A stretch of 64,000 bases of DNA from an uncultured Clostridia bacterium. GTDB taxonomy: Bacteria; Bacillota; Clostridia; Oscillospirales; Acutalibacteraceae. The stretch is from the NCBI GenBank assembly GCA_946500295.1, contig CAMMVF010000002.1, forward strand, positions 83,053-147,052, written 5' to 3'. The notes below the pieces were generated by a model. The model had not been told where the DNA came from and did not search any database. It saw nothing but the letters and a program-made list of their open reading frames with translations. Positions 40,454 to 49,878 of this stretch are shown one piece after another; position 1 is the first letter of the stretch, and the number at the start of each line of letters is the position of its first letter. The translations under genes and the position numbers were made by a program.

Positions 40454-42859
40454 ATGAATTTTACAAAACAAGAGCTTTTAAAGTACAGACAACGACTTAT
40501 GGAAAACGAAGTCGGCAATATGAACGATATGCAGAAAAAGGCGATCTTCTGCACCGAAGGGCCGTTGCTGATTTTGGCGGGAGCGGGCAGCGGAAAGACA
40601 ACCGTGCTGGTAAACAGGATAGCCATGCTCATAAAATACGGTCAGGCTTACCACAGCGAATTTATTCCCTATGACCTGAGCGAGGATGAGCAGCTTGAGC
40701 TCAAAACCTGCGCCGAGCAGAACACCCCTGCGTCAGACGAGCTCACACGCAGGCTCAGCGTAAGCGCGCCCCAACCGTGGCAGATTCTTGCCATCACCTT
40801 CACAAACAAGGCGGCAGGAGAGCTCAAGGACAGAATCTGCGCAAAAATTCCCAATGGCGGGGATGATATCTGGGCGGCGACCTTTCACTCAACCTGCGCC
40901 AGAATGCTTCGCACCTACGGCGACAGGATAGGCTTTACCCGTAACTTCACGGTCTATGATACAGCGGATCAGCAGAGGCTGATGAAGGAATGTCTCAAAA
41001 CCTTAAATATAGATGAGAAGCTTTTGAGCGCGCGCTCGGTACTCAGCGCAATATCAAGGGCTAAGGACAAGATGATCGATGCAGAGGAGTACACAAAGCA
41101 AGCCGGCAGCGACAGCCGAAAATTAAGCATAGCTCAGGCATATCAGCTGTATGAAAAACGACTGAAATCCTCCGACGCTATGGACTTTGACGATTTGCTT
41201 TTTAACGCCGTCAAGCTGTTTGAGACTGCCACCGAGGTGCTTGAGTATTATCAAAACCGTTTCAAATACATAATGGTGGACGAGTATCAGGACACGAGCA
41301 CAGTGCAGTACAAGTTCGTCAGTATGCTCGCCGAGGGCAGGAGAAATATCTGCGTAGTCGGCGACGACGACCAAAGTATATACAAGTTTAGGGGAGCGAC
41401 CATTGAGAACATACTCAGCTTTGAGGACAGTTATCCCGACGCACAGGTAATCCGTCTCGAACAAAATTACCGCTCCACAGGGGTAATTTTAGATGCCGCA
41501 AACAGCGTGATAAGCAACAACAGCGAGAGAAAGGGCAAAACCCTGTGGACAGCCAAAAAAGGCGGAGAGAAGATTGTACAGTATAAGGCACTCAGCGAAC
41601 GGGACGAGGGCAACTACATAGCCCAGACGATATCGGAGCTTGTCGGTCAAGGGCGAAAGTTTTCCGACTTTGCAGTACTGTACAGAATGAAGGCGCAGTC
41701 GAACTCAATCGAGCAGAGTCTGAGCCGTAACGCCATTCCCTATCGCCTCATAGGCGGTCACCGCTTTTACGATAGAGAGGAAATCAAGGACATAACCTCC
41801 TATTTAAGCTTCGTTAACAATCCTGCCGACGATGTCCGGCTTATGAGAATAATCAACAAGCCCAAAAGAAAAATCGGCGATGCCTCAGTAGCTAAAGCCT
41901 CGGAGCTTGCCGCCGAAACCGGGCAGAGCCTGTATGAAATCATCAGGCACGCAGACGAGTTTTCGGTTCTCAGCCGCGCTGCCGCCAAAATGAAGGATTT
42001 TTGCCGAATGATGGATCCGATTATCGAGATGGCACAGGACGAAGAAGTGAGCATCGAGGATATTTACCACGCTATTTTACGCTCGACTAAGTATCTTGAT
42101 TGGCTCAAAGTTGAAAAAGAGGATCACGAAGAGAGAGCCGAGAATATAGACGAGCTTTTGACCAGTATAAAGAAGTTCGAGGAGGATCACCCGGACGATG
42201 CAAGCCTGAGCGGCTTTTTGGAGGAGATATCGCTGTTCACCGACATAGACAACTACGACGAACAGGGCGATTATGTGGTGCTAATGACCTTGCACGCAGC
42301 CAAGGGGCTTGAATTCCCGATTGTATTCATTCCGGGAATGGAGGATGGAATCTTCCCCGGCGCTATGTCGATAATGGAGCCGGGTGAAATGGAGGAGGAA
42401 AGACGTCTTGCCTACGTCGGAATCACCAGGGCAAAGGAAAGGCTCTACCTCGTAAACGCTAAGGAGAGAATGTTCAGAGGCTCGACTACAAGAAACCTCC
42501 CTTCCCGCTTCATAGACGAGATACCAAACGAGCTTTTAGAATACAGCCAGAGCTCCTATCAAAGCTTTACACCGGGAATCGGCTCATATTCAGGTGAAGT
42601 CTCACGGCAGCGCTACGGAGGCGCACGTTTACCTTTGGGAGGAGGCCTGCCCAAGATAAATATGCCGAAGAAAAACACACCTACGGGCAAGGGACAGAGC
42701 TTCCGCCCCGGCGACAGAATCCGCCACTCGGCCTTCGGCGAGGGCACCGTGACCGCCGCCACACCGATGGGCAACGACACCCTGCTCGAGGTCGCCTTTG
42801 ACTCGGTCGGCACAAAGAAGCTCATGGCAAACTACGCAAAAATATCGAAGGTAAGCTAA
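40454..42859 (+). CDS. pcrA: UvrD/PcrA-type ATP-dependent DNA helicase
   Basis: LAGAGSGKTTVLVNRIA; VVGDDDQSIYKFRGA; GLEFPIVFI. Confidence 0.95.
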   Translation: MNFTKQELLKYRQRLMENEVGNMNDMQKKAIFCTEGPLLILAGAGSGKTTVLVNRIAMLIKYGQAYHSEFIPYDLSEDEQLELKTCAEQNTPASDELTRRLSVSAPQPWQILAITFTNKAAGELKDRICAKIPNGGDDIWAATFHSTCARMLRTYGDRIGFTRNFTVYDTADQQRLMKECLKTLNIDEKLLSARSVLSAISRAKDKMIDAEEYTKQAGSDSRKLSIAQAYQLYEKRLKSSDAMDFDDLLFNAVKLFETATEVLEYYQNRFKYIMVDEYQDTSTVQYKFVSMLAEGRRNICVVGDDDQSIYKFRGATIENILSFEDSYPDAQVIRLEQNYRSTGVILDAANSVISNNSERKGKTLWTAKKGGEKIVQYKALSERDEGNYIAQTISELVGQGRKFSDFAVLYRMKAQSNSIEQSLSRNAIPYRLIGGHRFYDREEIKDITSYLSFVNNPADDVRLMRIINKPKRKIGDASVAKASELAAETGQSLYEIIRHADEFSVLSRAAAKMKDFCRMMDPIIEMAQDEEVSIEDIYHAILRSTKYLDWLKVEKEDHEERAENIDELLTSIKKFEEDHPDDASLSGFLEEISLFTDIDNYDEQGDYVVLMTLHAAKGLEFPIVFIPGMEDGIFPGAMSIMEPGEMEEERRLAYVGITRAKERLYLVNAKERMFRGSTTRNLPSRFIDEIPNELLEYSQSSYQSFTPGIGSYSGEVSRQRYGGARLPLGGGLPKINMPKKNTPTGKGQSFRPGDRIRHSAFGEGTVTAATPMGNDTLLEVAFDSVGTKKLMANYAKISKVS

Positions 42860-42870
42860 AGTTTAATAAA

Positions 42871-42962
42871 TTGCAGTCTCAAACTGCAACCCAAGATAAA
42901 AGGGGTTGGTAAAAGCTAGCGGTTATTCGCCGCAGGCTCACCGACCTCTTTAGCTTTTATTT
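42871..42962 (+). other. Structured intergenic RNA candidate downstream of pcrA
   Basis: TTGCAGT..ACTGCAA hairpin then two overlapping pairings: AAAGGGGTTGGT/ACCGACCTCTTT and AAAAGCTA/TAGCTTTT, followed by TTATTTAATTTT. Confidence 0.45.
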
Positions 42963-43115
42963 AATTTTACAGTGAAACACAGCATATCTCCGGTGCAATT
43001 ATTGTACAATCACTGACCGAAGTTTAAGAAAAAGGCACTCTATATGTGTACTTCCAACAGAATCAAAAGTTAAAATCGCATATTTTGTGAACAATAAATT
43101 AAGCTTTTGCAAATA

Positions 43116-43142
43116 TTAGCACTCTCTCGTTGAAAGTGCTAA
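43116..43142 (+). promoter_or_regulatory. CIRCE element (HrcA operator)
   Basis: TTAGCACTC-TCTCGTTGA-AAGTGCTAA; one mismatch from consensus; 9-9-9 spacing. Confidence 0.95.
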
Positions 43143-43158
43143 TTTATGGTGCTATAAT
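43130..43158 (+). promoter_or_regulatory. hsp20 promoter overlapping CIRCE
   Basis: TTGAAA-N17-TATAAT. Confidence 0.85.
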
Positions 43159-43256
43159 AAAGTTGTTCAAAGGGAAAGGAAGAAAAGAGACCCCCTTAGA
43201 ACAAATGACAAATCACTAACCACAAAGGACAAGAGCAACGAATGGAGGAATGACTT

Positions 43257-43700
43257 ATGTTGCCCAGCATTTTTGGTGAAAATCTGTTTGACGATTTCTT
43301 TGATGACGATTTTGGTATGGTACCCACGTGGCGCAGTCACAATCCGTTGTTTGGAAAACACGCCAAGAATATGATGAAGACCGATGTGCGCGAAACTGAT
43401 AACACTTACGAGCTTGACATCGACCTGCCCGGCTTTAAGAAAGACGAGATCAATGTGGATTTGAAGGACGGTTATCTGACCATCAGCGCATCTAAGGGTC
43501 TGGACAAAGACGAAAAGGACAAGAAGGGCAAATACATTCGCCAAGAGCGTTATGCTGGAGCCTGCAGCCGCAGCTTTTATGTTGGTGATGTAAAGCCTGA
43601 GGATGTGTCTGCTAAGTATGAGGACGGTATTCTGAAGATTTCCATGCCAAAGAAAGCCCAAAAGCAACTACCTAAGAGCTCCAATATTTCCATCGAATAA
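43257..43700 (+). CDS. Hsp20/alpha-crystallin small heat shock protein
   Basis: DVRETDNTYELDIDLPGFKKDEINVDLKDGYLTISA; CIRCE upstream. Confidence 0.95.
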   Translation: MLPSIFGENLFDDFFDDDFGMVPTWRSHNPLFGKHAKNMMKTDVRETDNTYELDIDLPGFKKDEINVDLKDGYLTISASKGLDKDEKDKKGKYIRQERYAGACSRSFYVGDVKPEDVSAKYEDGILKISMPKKAQKQLPKSSNISIE

Positions 43701-43711
43701 AGTACAAAAGC

Positions 43712-43746
43712 GACGTCACCCGCTGATGCGGATGGCGTCCTTTTTT
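43712..43746 (+). terminator. hsp20 terminator
   Basis: GACGTCACCCGC-tgat-GCGGATGGCGTC-CTTTTTT. Confidence 0.8.
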
Positions 43747-43815
43747 ACACACAAAAATATTGCATTGGGGGAATATTATCTTGACCTTCCCAGCCATATC
43801 CGACTTGAATTAAAA

Positions 43816-44325
43816 TCAAACTCCAAAGTACAGCAAGCAGCGCTTTAACGGGCGGCTGCTTGCAATCCTTTTGATTCCAAAAATAAACATAAGAGAAAAT
43901 ACAATCAGGCACAGTTTGTCTCCATTGGTAAAGTAGGCCAGCACCTGGTTTATATCCTCATTTGAGTCAAAACTGCCATTTTGATATAAAATAATGGAGA
44001 TTATAGATAAAGCCAATGACAGCAAGCTGATTACCTTGATCAAAAGCAAAACATACCAAGCCCAAAAATTTTTCGGCTGCCACAGCGATGAGATAAAATA
44101 CGGAAATACATTTCCTCCAATTCCGATGGCAGCTCTGCTGACACTGTCAATATGTGAAATATCGCATATTATATGTTGCGGATAAGATAAAGCAAACTGT
44201 TCAATATCAGCACCAACCATCAGTGCAACAGCGGCATGCCCCAATTCATGAATAAAGGGATAGATAAAAACAGCTGTAAGCAGCCCAACTACCAGCAATC
44301 CGACACCCTTTACAAAATCTGTCAA
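43816..44325 (-). CDS. Membrane zinc metalloprotease, M50-like
   Basis: FIHELGHAAVALM (HExxH) in a ~4-TM 169 aa protein. Confidence 0.7.
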   Translation of the reverse strand: MTDFVKGVGLLVVGLLTAVFIYPFIHELGHAAVALMVGADIEQFALSYPQHIICDISHIDSVSRAAIGIGGNVFPYFISSLWQPKNFWAWYVLLLIKVISLLSLALSIISIILYQNGSFDSNEDINQVLAYFTNGDKLCLIVFSLMFIFGIKRIASSRPLKRCLLYFGV

Positions 44326-44412
44326 TAAACCACCCCCTAACCTAAGTTTTCCACCTTACCCGATATTTAATTCAAGCCTTTTAAAAAGAAAACGCCGCAA
44401 CCACAAATAAAC

Positions 44413-44455
44413 AATCCCCCTGACGTAGTTTTTGTTATTCTACGTCAGGGGGATT
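44413..44455. terminator. Strong bidirectional terminator
   Basis: AATCCCCCTGACGTAG...CTACGTCAGGGGGATT, 16-bp perfect stem. Confidence 0.9.
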
Positions 44456-44483
44456 TTAGTTAAACTTTAACTCAACTATATTT

Positions 44484-45479
44484 TTACTTCGTTGCGTAGC
44501 CGTTGGGGTGGGTGGAGTGCCATTTCCATGCGGTTTCGATTATGGTTGAAAGATCATCGTACTCCGGCTTCCAACCGAGGATTTTCTTCGCCTTGTCACT
44601 GGAAGCAATCAGCACCGCCGGGTCGCCGGCTCTGCGAGCCTCCTCAATCGCCTTTATCTCCTTACCCGTAACCTTTCTTGCAGTTTCGATTACCTCTTTT
44701 ACCGAGAAGCCAACGCCGTTTCCGAGGTTGAAGATATCGCTGTTACCGCCGTCAAGCAAATACTTAACGGCTAATATATGAGCCTGTGCAAGATCCGTGA
44801 CATGTATATAATCGCGAATACAGGTGCCATCGGGCGTGTTGTAATCCGTACCGAATATGCTTATATGATCTCTTGTGCCATTTGCCGCCTGCAAAATTAT
44901 CGGGATAAGATGGGTTTCGGGATTGTGAGCCTCGCCGATTTTTCCGCTTATATGAGCTCCGCAGGCATTGAAGTAGCGCAGAGAAACATACTTCAGCCCG
45001 TGTGCTACCTCAGTCCAGTAGAACATCCTCTCCATAGCCTTTTTGGTTTCACCGTAGCAGTTGGTCGGATTCGTCGGATCGTCCTCGAGAATCGGTGTGT
45101 GTATCGGCTCGCCATAGGTCGCAGCAGTAGAGGAAAATACAATATTCTTAATTTTGTGCTCCACGAGTGACTCAAGCAGAACCTTAGTTCCGCACAGGTT
45201 GTTGTCATAGTATTTCAGCGGCTTTACCATACTCTCGCCGACAAGGGAATTTGCGGCGAAGTGAATAACTGCGTCTATATCCTTTTCCTTATCCAAAACC
45301 TGGTCTATTTCGGCTCTGTTTCTCAAATCTCCCTTATAAAGTTTTGCCTCGGGGTGAACAGCCTCAATATGTCCTGTCTCAAAATTGTCAAATATCACAA
45401 CCTCGTTGCCCTGTTCAATCAAGCTGTAAACGGTGTGCGAGCCGATATATCCGGCTCCTCCAAGCACTAAAATTTTCAT
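44484..45479 (-). CDS. galE: UDP-glucose 4-epimerase
   Basis: LVLGGAGYIGSHTV; YGETKKAMER; SLRYFNACGA. Confidence 0.96.
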   Translation of the reverse strand: MKILVLGGAGYIGSHTVYSLIEQGNEVVIFDNFETGHIEAVHPEAKLYKGDLRNRAEIDQVLDKEKDIDAVIHFAANSLVGESMVKPLKYYDNNLCGTKVLLESLVEHKIKNIVFSSTAATYGEPIHTPILEDDPTNPTNCYGETKKAMERMFYWTEVAHGLKYVSLRYFNACGAHISGKIGEAHNPETHLIPIILQAANGTRDHISIFGTDYNTPDGTCIRDYIHVTDLAQAHILAVKYLLDGGNSDIFNLGNGVGFSVKEVIETARKVTGKEIKAIEEARRAGDPAVLIASSDKAKKILGWKPEYDDLSTIIETAWKWHSTHPNGYATK

Positions 45480-45495
45480 GTTATATCTCCTTTAC

Positions 45496-47355
45496 TCATG
45501 TTTTATTGTCGTCAAGTAGAAGCCACAAAAAGCCATATGGCTTGAGGTTTGTCATCAAGCCTCGAACTTCCTCGCCGGTAAAAAGATTCGTGCCGCTTTT
45601 TAACCCATCAAAGTAAGCGGTCTGCTCCTTGTCGCTGAAATTAAAGTAAGCAATCAATCTTTGCTTCCCGTACTCTCTATAAATGCACAAAACACTGTCG
45701 TTCTCGGTATTCTCTGTGTGGAACTGAGCCTCGGCAGTGAACACCTCGTTTTGAGCCCTGCAAATCTCAAGCTGTCTCAGACTGTTAAACAGCTTTCCCT
45801 GAACGGTTTCTTTGTCATCACGAAGCTTTGCAAGCTCCCAGTTAAATTTACCCCTGTGCAAATAGCGGCTGTCGGCAGCCTTGTCGGGGTCATCGTGGTA
45901 GGTGTAATCGTTCAACTGACCGATTTCATCGCCGCTGTACAAAACGGGGATTCCGCTTTGTGTGAACATATAGGCATGAAGCATAATGTCGCAATCAATC
46001 GCCACTGCAAGCTTTTCCTCGTCTTTTTCATAAATTGCCGCCTCAATTCCGCACAAGCTTGCGGTAGTGCCGCAAAGTCTTGCGTCTCCGAGGCGCGGGT
46101 CGTCGTTGTAAAGCTCGCCTCTGGCATTGCTGCCCTGCCATTTGCCCGTGAAATAATCGTTGAGATAGCGCTTATGGGGAATTTCGGATATGCCGAACTG
46201 GCTTAACCACTCGTAATCAAGCCCCCAACCGATATCATCGTGACAGCGCAGGTAGTTTAAAAATACATAATTTTTCGGCAGCTCGCTGAGCTGATCCATC
46301 TGCCGCCTTAATAGTCTTGTGTCCTTAGTAGCCACAGTGTGCCAGGTACTCGCCATTGTCGTAACATTATAAAGCATGTGACACTCGGGCTTTTCGACTG
46401 TACCAAAATACGGCACCACCCTGGAAGGCTCCATGACCACCTCACCGAGTAAAAGCACCGACGGGCAGACTATCTCGGTTATCATTCTCATCATTCTCAC
46501 CAGAGAATGAACCTTAGGCAGGTTTCTACAGCTTGTTCCAAGCTCCTTCCATATATACGGAACGGCGTCAAGGCGAATAACGTCAATTCCCTTATTCGCA
46601 AGCGCCAGCATATAGCCGACCATATCGTTAAAGACAACATTGTTGCCGTAATTCAAATCCCACTGATAGGGGTAGAAAGTGGTCATGACAATTTTACCAC
46701 AGTCCTCAAGATAAGTAAAGTTGCCCGGAGCCGTGGTCGGGAACACCTGCGGCACTGTTTTTTCAAACTGAGCCGGAATATCCCAGTTATCGAAGAAAAA
46801 GTACCTTTTTCTCGCTTCCTCGTCTCCGTTTCTCGCCGCCTTCGCCCACTCATGATCCTCGCTGGTGTGGTTCATCACGAAGTCAAGACAGCAGCTTATT
46901 CCGTTTTTGTGACATTCCGAGGTAAGAGCCTGAAGGTCCGCCATTGTGCCGAGCTGAGGCTGCACCGAAAGGAAGTCCGACACCGCATAGCCGCCATCGC
47001 TCCTGTCCTTGGGGCTTTTAAGCAGCGGCATCAGGTGGAGGTAATTTACACCGCACTCCTTGAGGTATTCAATCTTCGATTTCACGCCCTTTAAATCACC
47101 GGCAAAGGCGTCAACATAGAGCATCATGCCAACTATATCGTTCGTGCTGTACCAATTTGGATTTTTCTCTCTTTCTCTGTCTATCTTTTTCAGCTCGGCG
47201 CTGCGCTCTTTATAATATCCGTACAGGGAATCGCAAAGCCAGTAGAACCCCTTCATATCATTGTGGTAAACCTCGCAGTAAAGCCACTTCAACTCATCAT
47301 AATGCTTTTCAAACCTCTTTACAAATTCCTTTTCCCATTTTGTCGATATACTCAT
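45496..47355 (-). CDS. GH13 family glycosidase, amylosucrase-like (GH13_4)
   Basis: MMLYVDAFAGDLKG; DFVMNHTSEDHEWA; IDVIRLDAVPYIWKELG; CHDDIGW; no signal peptide. Confidence 0.85.
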   Translation of the reverse strand: MSISTKWEKEFVKRFEKHYDELKWLYCEVYHNDMKGFYWLCDSLYGYYKERSAELKKIDREREKNPNWYSTNDIVGMMLYVDAFAGDLKGVKSKIEYLKECGVNYLHLMPLLKSPKDRSDGGYAVSDFLSVQPQLGTMADLQALTSECHKNGISCCLDFVMNHTSEDHEWAKAARNGDEEARKRYFFFDNWDIPAQFEKTVPQVFPTTAPGNFTYLEDCGKIVMTTFYPYQWDLNYGNNVVFNDMVGYMLALANKGIDVIRLDAVPYIWKELGTSCRNLPKVHSLVRMMRMITEIVCPSVLLLGEVVMEPSRVVPYFGTVEKPECHMLYNVTTMASTWHTVATKDTRLLRRQMDQLSELPKNYVFLNYLRCHDDIGWGLDYEWLSQFGISEIPHKRYLNDYFTGKWQGSNARGELYNDDPRLGDARLCGTTASLCGIEAAIYEKDEEKLAVAIDCDIMLHAYMFTQSGIPVLYSGDEIGQLNDYTYHDDPDKAADSRYLHRGKFNWELAKLRDDKETVQGKLFNSLRQLEICRAQNEVFTAEAQFHTENTENDSVLCIYREYGKQRLIAYFNFSDKEQTAYFDGLKSGTNLFTGEEVRGLMTNLKPYGFLWLLLDDNKT

Positions 47356-47371
47356 CTATCTCACCTCGGTT

Positions 47372-48322
47372 TCATTCCGCACTCAGCTCGTCGAGCGCAG
47401 GCATCGCCGGGATTGCGCCGCTCCTGCTCGTTGTAAGTGCCGCAGCCCGGTTTGCAAATTTTAGCATCCGTCTTATATCCTCCTCCGTAAGCTTGGAGGT
47501 TTCAAATTTATTTTCGGCTGCCATTCTGCTCAAAAAAGCTCCGAAAAATGTATCTCCCGCTCCGTTGGTATCTGCGACCTTGACCTTAACACCGTCAACA
47601 ATTCCACAGCAATCCTTAAAGCGATAATACGCTCCCCTCGCTCCGAGAGTAACTAAAATAAGCTTGATTCCGTAAGTAGCATACAAAACCTTAGCTCCCT
47701 CGTCCGGGTCATCGGCACCGCTCAGCATGGGGAGCTCTTCATCGGAGATTTTGAGTATATCAACTAATCCGAGCGGCTCTTTCATGCCCTTTACAGCCTC
47801 ATCTGCGCCGCTCCACAGGCTTTCACGATAGTTTGGGTCATAGGTAATCGTTGCTCCAAGGTCTTTCGCTCGGCGCACCGACGATATTGTCGCAGTTTTT
47901 GACGGCTCGTCTGTTAGACTAATAGAGCCAAAGTGAAGAACGCGGGTGTTTCTCAGCTGCTCATCGGTTATCTCGTTTTCAGACAGCAGTGTGTCGGCGC
48001 AGTTTTTTCTGTAAAAGGCAAAGCTGCGTTCGCCGCTTTCATTCACCGAAACGATGGCGAGGGTTGTGTTTGCACTTTTGTCAACAATTACGCCCTCTGT
48101 ACCGACCTTATTTTTCTTTAGAGTATCAATCAGCAGTCTGCCGTAGGCGTCGTCTCCGATTTTTCCGATAAACGCCGCTTTTGCGCCCAGTCTTGACGCC
48201 GCCACCGCAACATTGGCAGGCGCTCCGCCCGGGTTTGCGGTATATATCGGTATGCCGGTATCCGAAATTCCGCTCTGGGTCAAATCAATCAAAATCTCAC
48301 CCACGGTTGTAACATCATACAT
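47372..48322 (-). CDS. scrK: PfkB-family fructokinase
   Basis: GGAPANVAVAASRLG; DTNGAGDTFFGAFL. Confidence 0.88.
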   Translation of the reverse strand: MYDVTTVGEILIDLTQSGISDTGIPIYTANPGGAPANVAVAASRLGAKAAFIGKIGDDAYGRLLIDTLKKNKVGTEGVIVDKSANTTLAIVSVNESGERSFAFYRKNCADTLLSENEITDEQLRNTRVLHFGSISLTDEPSKTATISSVRRAKDLGATITYDPNYRESLWSGADEAVKGMKEPLGLVDILKISDEELPMLSGADDPDEGAKVLYATYGIKLILVTLGARGAYYRFKDCCGIVDGVKVKVADTNGAGDTFFGAFLSRMAAENKFETSKLTEEDIRRMLKFANRAAALTTSRSGAIPAMPALDELSAE

Positions 48323-48375
48323 AATATAGCCCCCTATTCAACTTGACATAAAGACATGGCTGTCAGTTTGATAAT

Positions 48376-49878
48376 TCAACTCAGACTGTCAGTGAATTTT
48401 TTAAAGCAAGCTCTTCCCTTATCGTCTCTTTTAAAAACGCCTGCATCACACAGCACCTGCTCAAACACTGCTCCAACCTCACGCTCAAGTATCTCCTGCG
48501 CATTTGAATCGGAAAAATCAGGATGCTTTTGCAGTATTTCTTCCGCCCACTGAGCATGAGCTGCGGTGGCGGGATTTGAATATAAATCGGACTTATCAAG
48601 CATGGCTTTTTTAAGTTCATCAAGCTCCCCAGCCAGTCTTGCCGGCAAAACCGCCAGCCCCATTACCTCAATAAGTCCGATATTCTCTTTTTTAATATGA
48701 TGTAGAGAGGGATTGGGGTGAAATACTCCCAGCGGGCGCTCCTTGGTAGTGAGGTTATTTCTCAGCACTAAATCACACTCATACCGTCCCGAGTTCATTC
48801 TCGCAATCGGCGTTATTGTGTTGTGCGGCACACCCTCGGTTTCGGCATGAATCCCGGCGTCGTTATCGCTGTAACTCCTCCATTTTTCGAGCACATGAGC
48901 GCAGGCTGCGGATAGCTCCTCTCTGTTTTCGCTGTTAAGTCTTATAACCGACATCGGCCATTTCACCACGCCTGCCGAAACATTCGGAAAAGCTGCCATG
49001 TTGAAGCTATACTCTACCTCCGACTGCGCCATTGCGAAGGTGTAGTTTCCGCCCTGGAAATGCTCGTGAGAGAGAATAGAGCCGCCGACAATCGGTAAAT
49101 CGGCGTTTGAGCCGACAAAATAATGCGGGAATTTTTCAATAAAATCAAATAGCTTTTCAAACACCGCCCCATCTATCTTCATCGGGATATGTTTTTCATT
49201 AAATACAATACAGTGCTCATTGTAATAGCCGTAGGGAGAGTATTGGAGCTCCCATTTTCCTCCTGCAATTTCAAGCGGAATCGGGCGGAGGTTCTGCCTT
49301 GCCGGATGATTTTTATTTCCGGCAAAACCTGCGTTTTCGGGGCAGAGCTGACACTTGGGGTATGCAGTTGACTTTTGAGCACGAGCCGCCGCAATGTCAC
49401 GGGGATCTTTTTCCGGCTTTGAACGGTTTATAGTTATGTCGAGAAGTCCGTATAATGAACTGTACTTCCAGCGCAGATCCTTTGCTATTCTCCCTGCACG
49501 GACATAGTTTAGCTTTTGGCTTATGTCGTAGTACCAATTTGTCGCTGACTTGGGTGAGCTTGAATAATGCTCTTTGAATGTACGGATAATTTCCCTCGGA
49601 AACGGAGTGACTATACCCATCAGCTTTGTATCGAAGAGATCACGGGAGGCTGTCGTATCCTGACAAACCCCGTTTTCACAGGCGAAGTCTGTGAGAGTGT
49701 TGAGTATATCGTCAATCTTCTCATTTTTGTCCGTTAAGTTAACCTCTTCCCAATCGTAAACGCCCAGCGCGTCCATGAGCTGATTTCTGATTACCAACTC
49801 GTCACAAGGCTCTATCAGCTTATTTTTTATCGAATAATCTACCAGCCTTTGAATGTCTTCGTAAATCACGTTCTTCAC
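48376..49878 (-). CDS. galT: UDP-glucose--hexose-1-phosphate uridylyltransferase (Firmicutes-type)
   Basis: YGYYNEHCIVFNEKHIPMKI; GGSILSHEHFQGG. Confidence 0.93.
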   Translation of the reverse strand: MKNVIYEDIQRLVDYSIKNKLIEPCDELVIRNQLMDALGVYDWEEVNLTDKNEKIDDILNTLTDFACENGVCQDTTASRDLFDTKLMGIVTPFPREIIRTFKEHYSSSPKSATNWYYDISQKLNYVRAGRIAKDLRWKYSSLYGLLDITINRSKPEKDPRDIAAARAQKSTAYPKCQLCPENAGFAGNKNHPARQNLRPIPLEIAGGKWELQYSPYGYYNEHCIVFNEKHIPMKIDGAVFEKLFDFIEKFPHYFVGSNADLPIVGGSILSHEHFQGGNYTFAMAQSEVEYSFNMAAFPNVSAGVVKWPMSVIRLNSENREELSAACAHVLEKWRSYSDNDAGIHAETEGVPHNTITPIARMNSGRYECDLVLRNNLTTKERPLGVFHPNPSLHHIKKENIGLIEVMGLAVLPARLAGELDELKKAMLDKSDLYSNPATAAHAQWAEEILQKHPDFSDSNAQEILEREVGAVFEQVLCDAGVFKRDDKGRACFKKFTDSLS

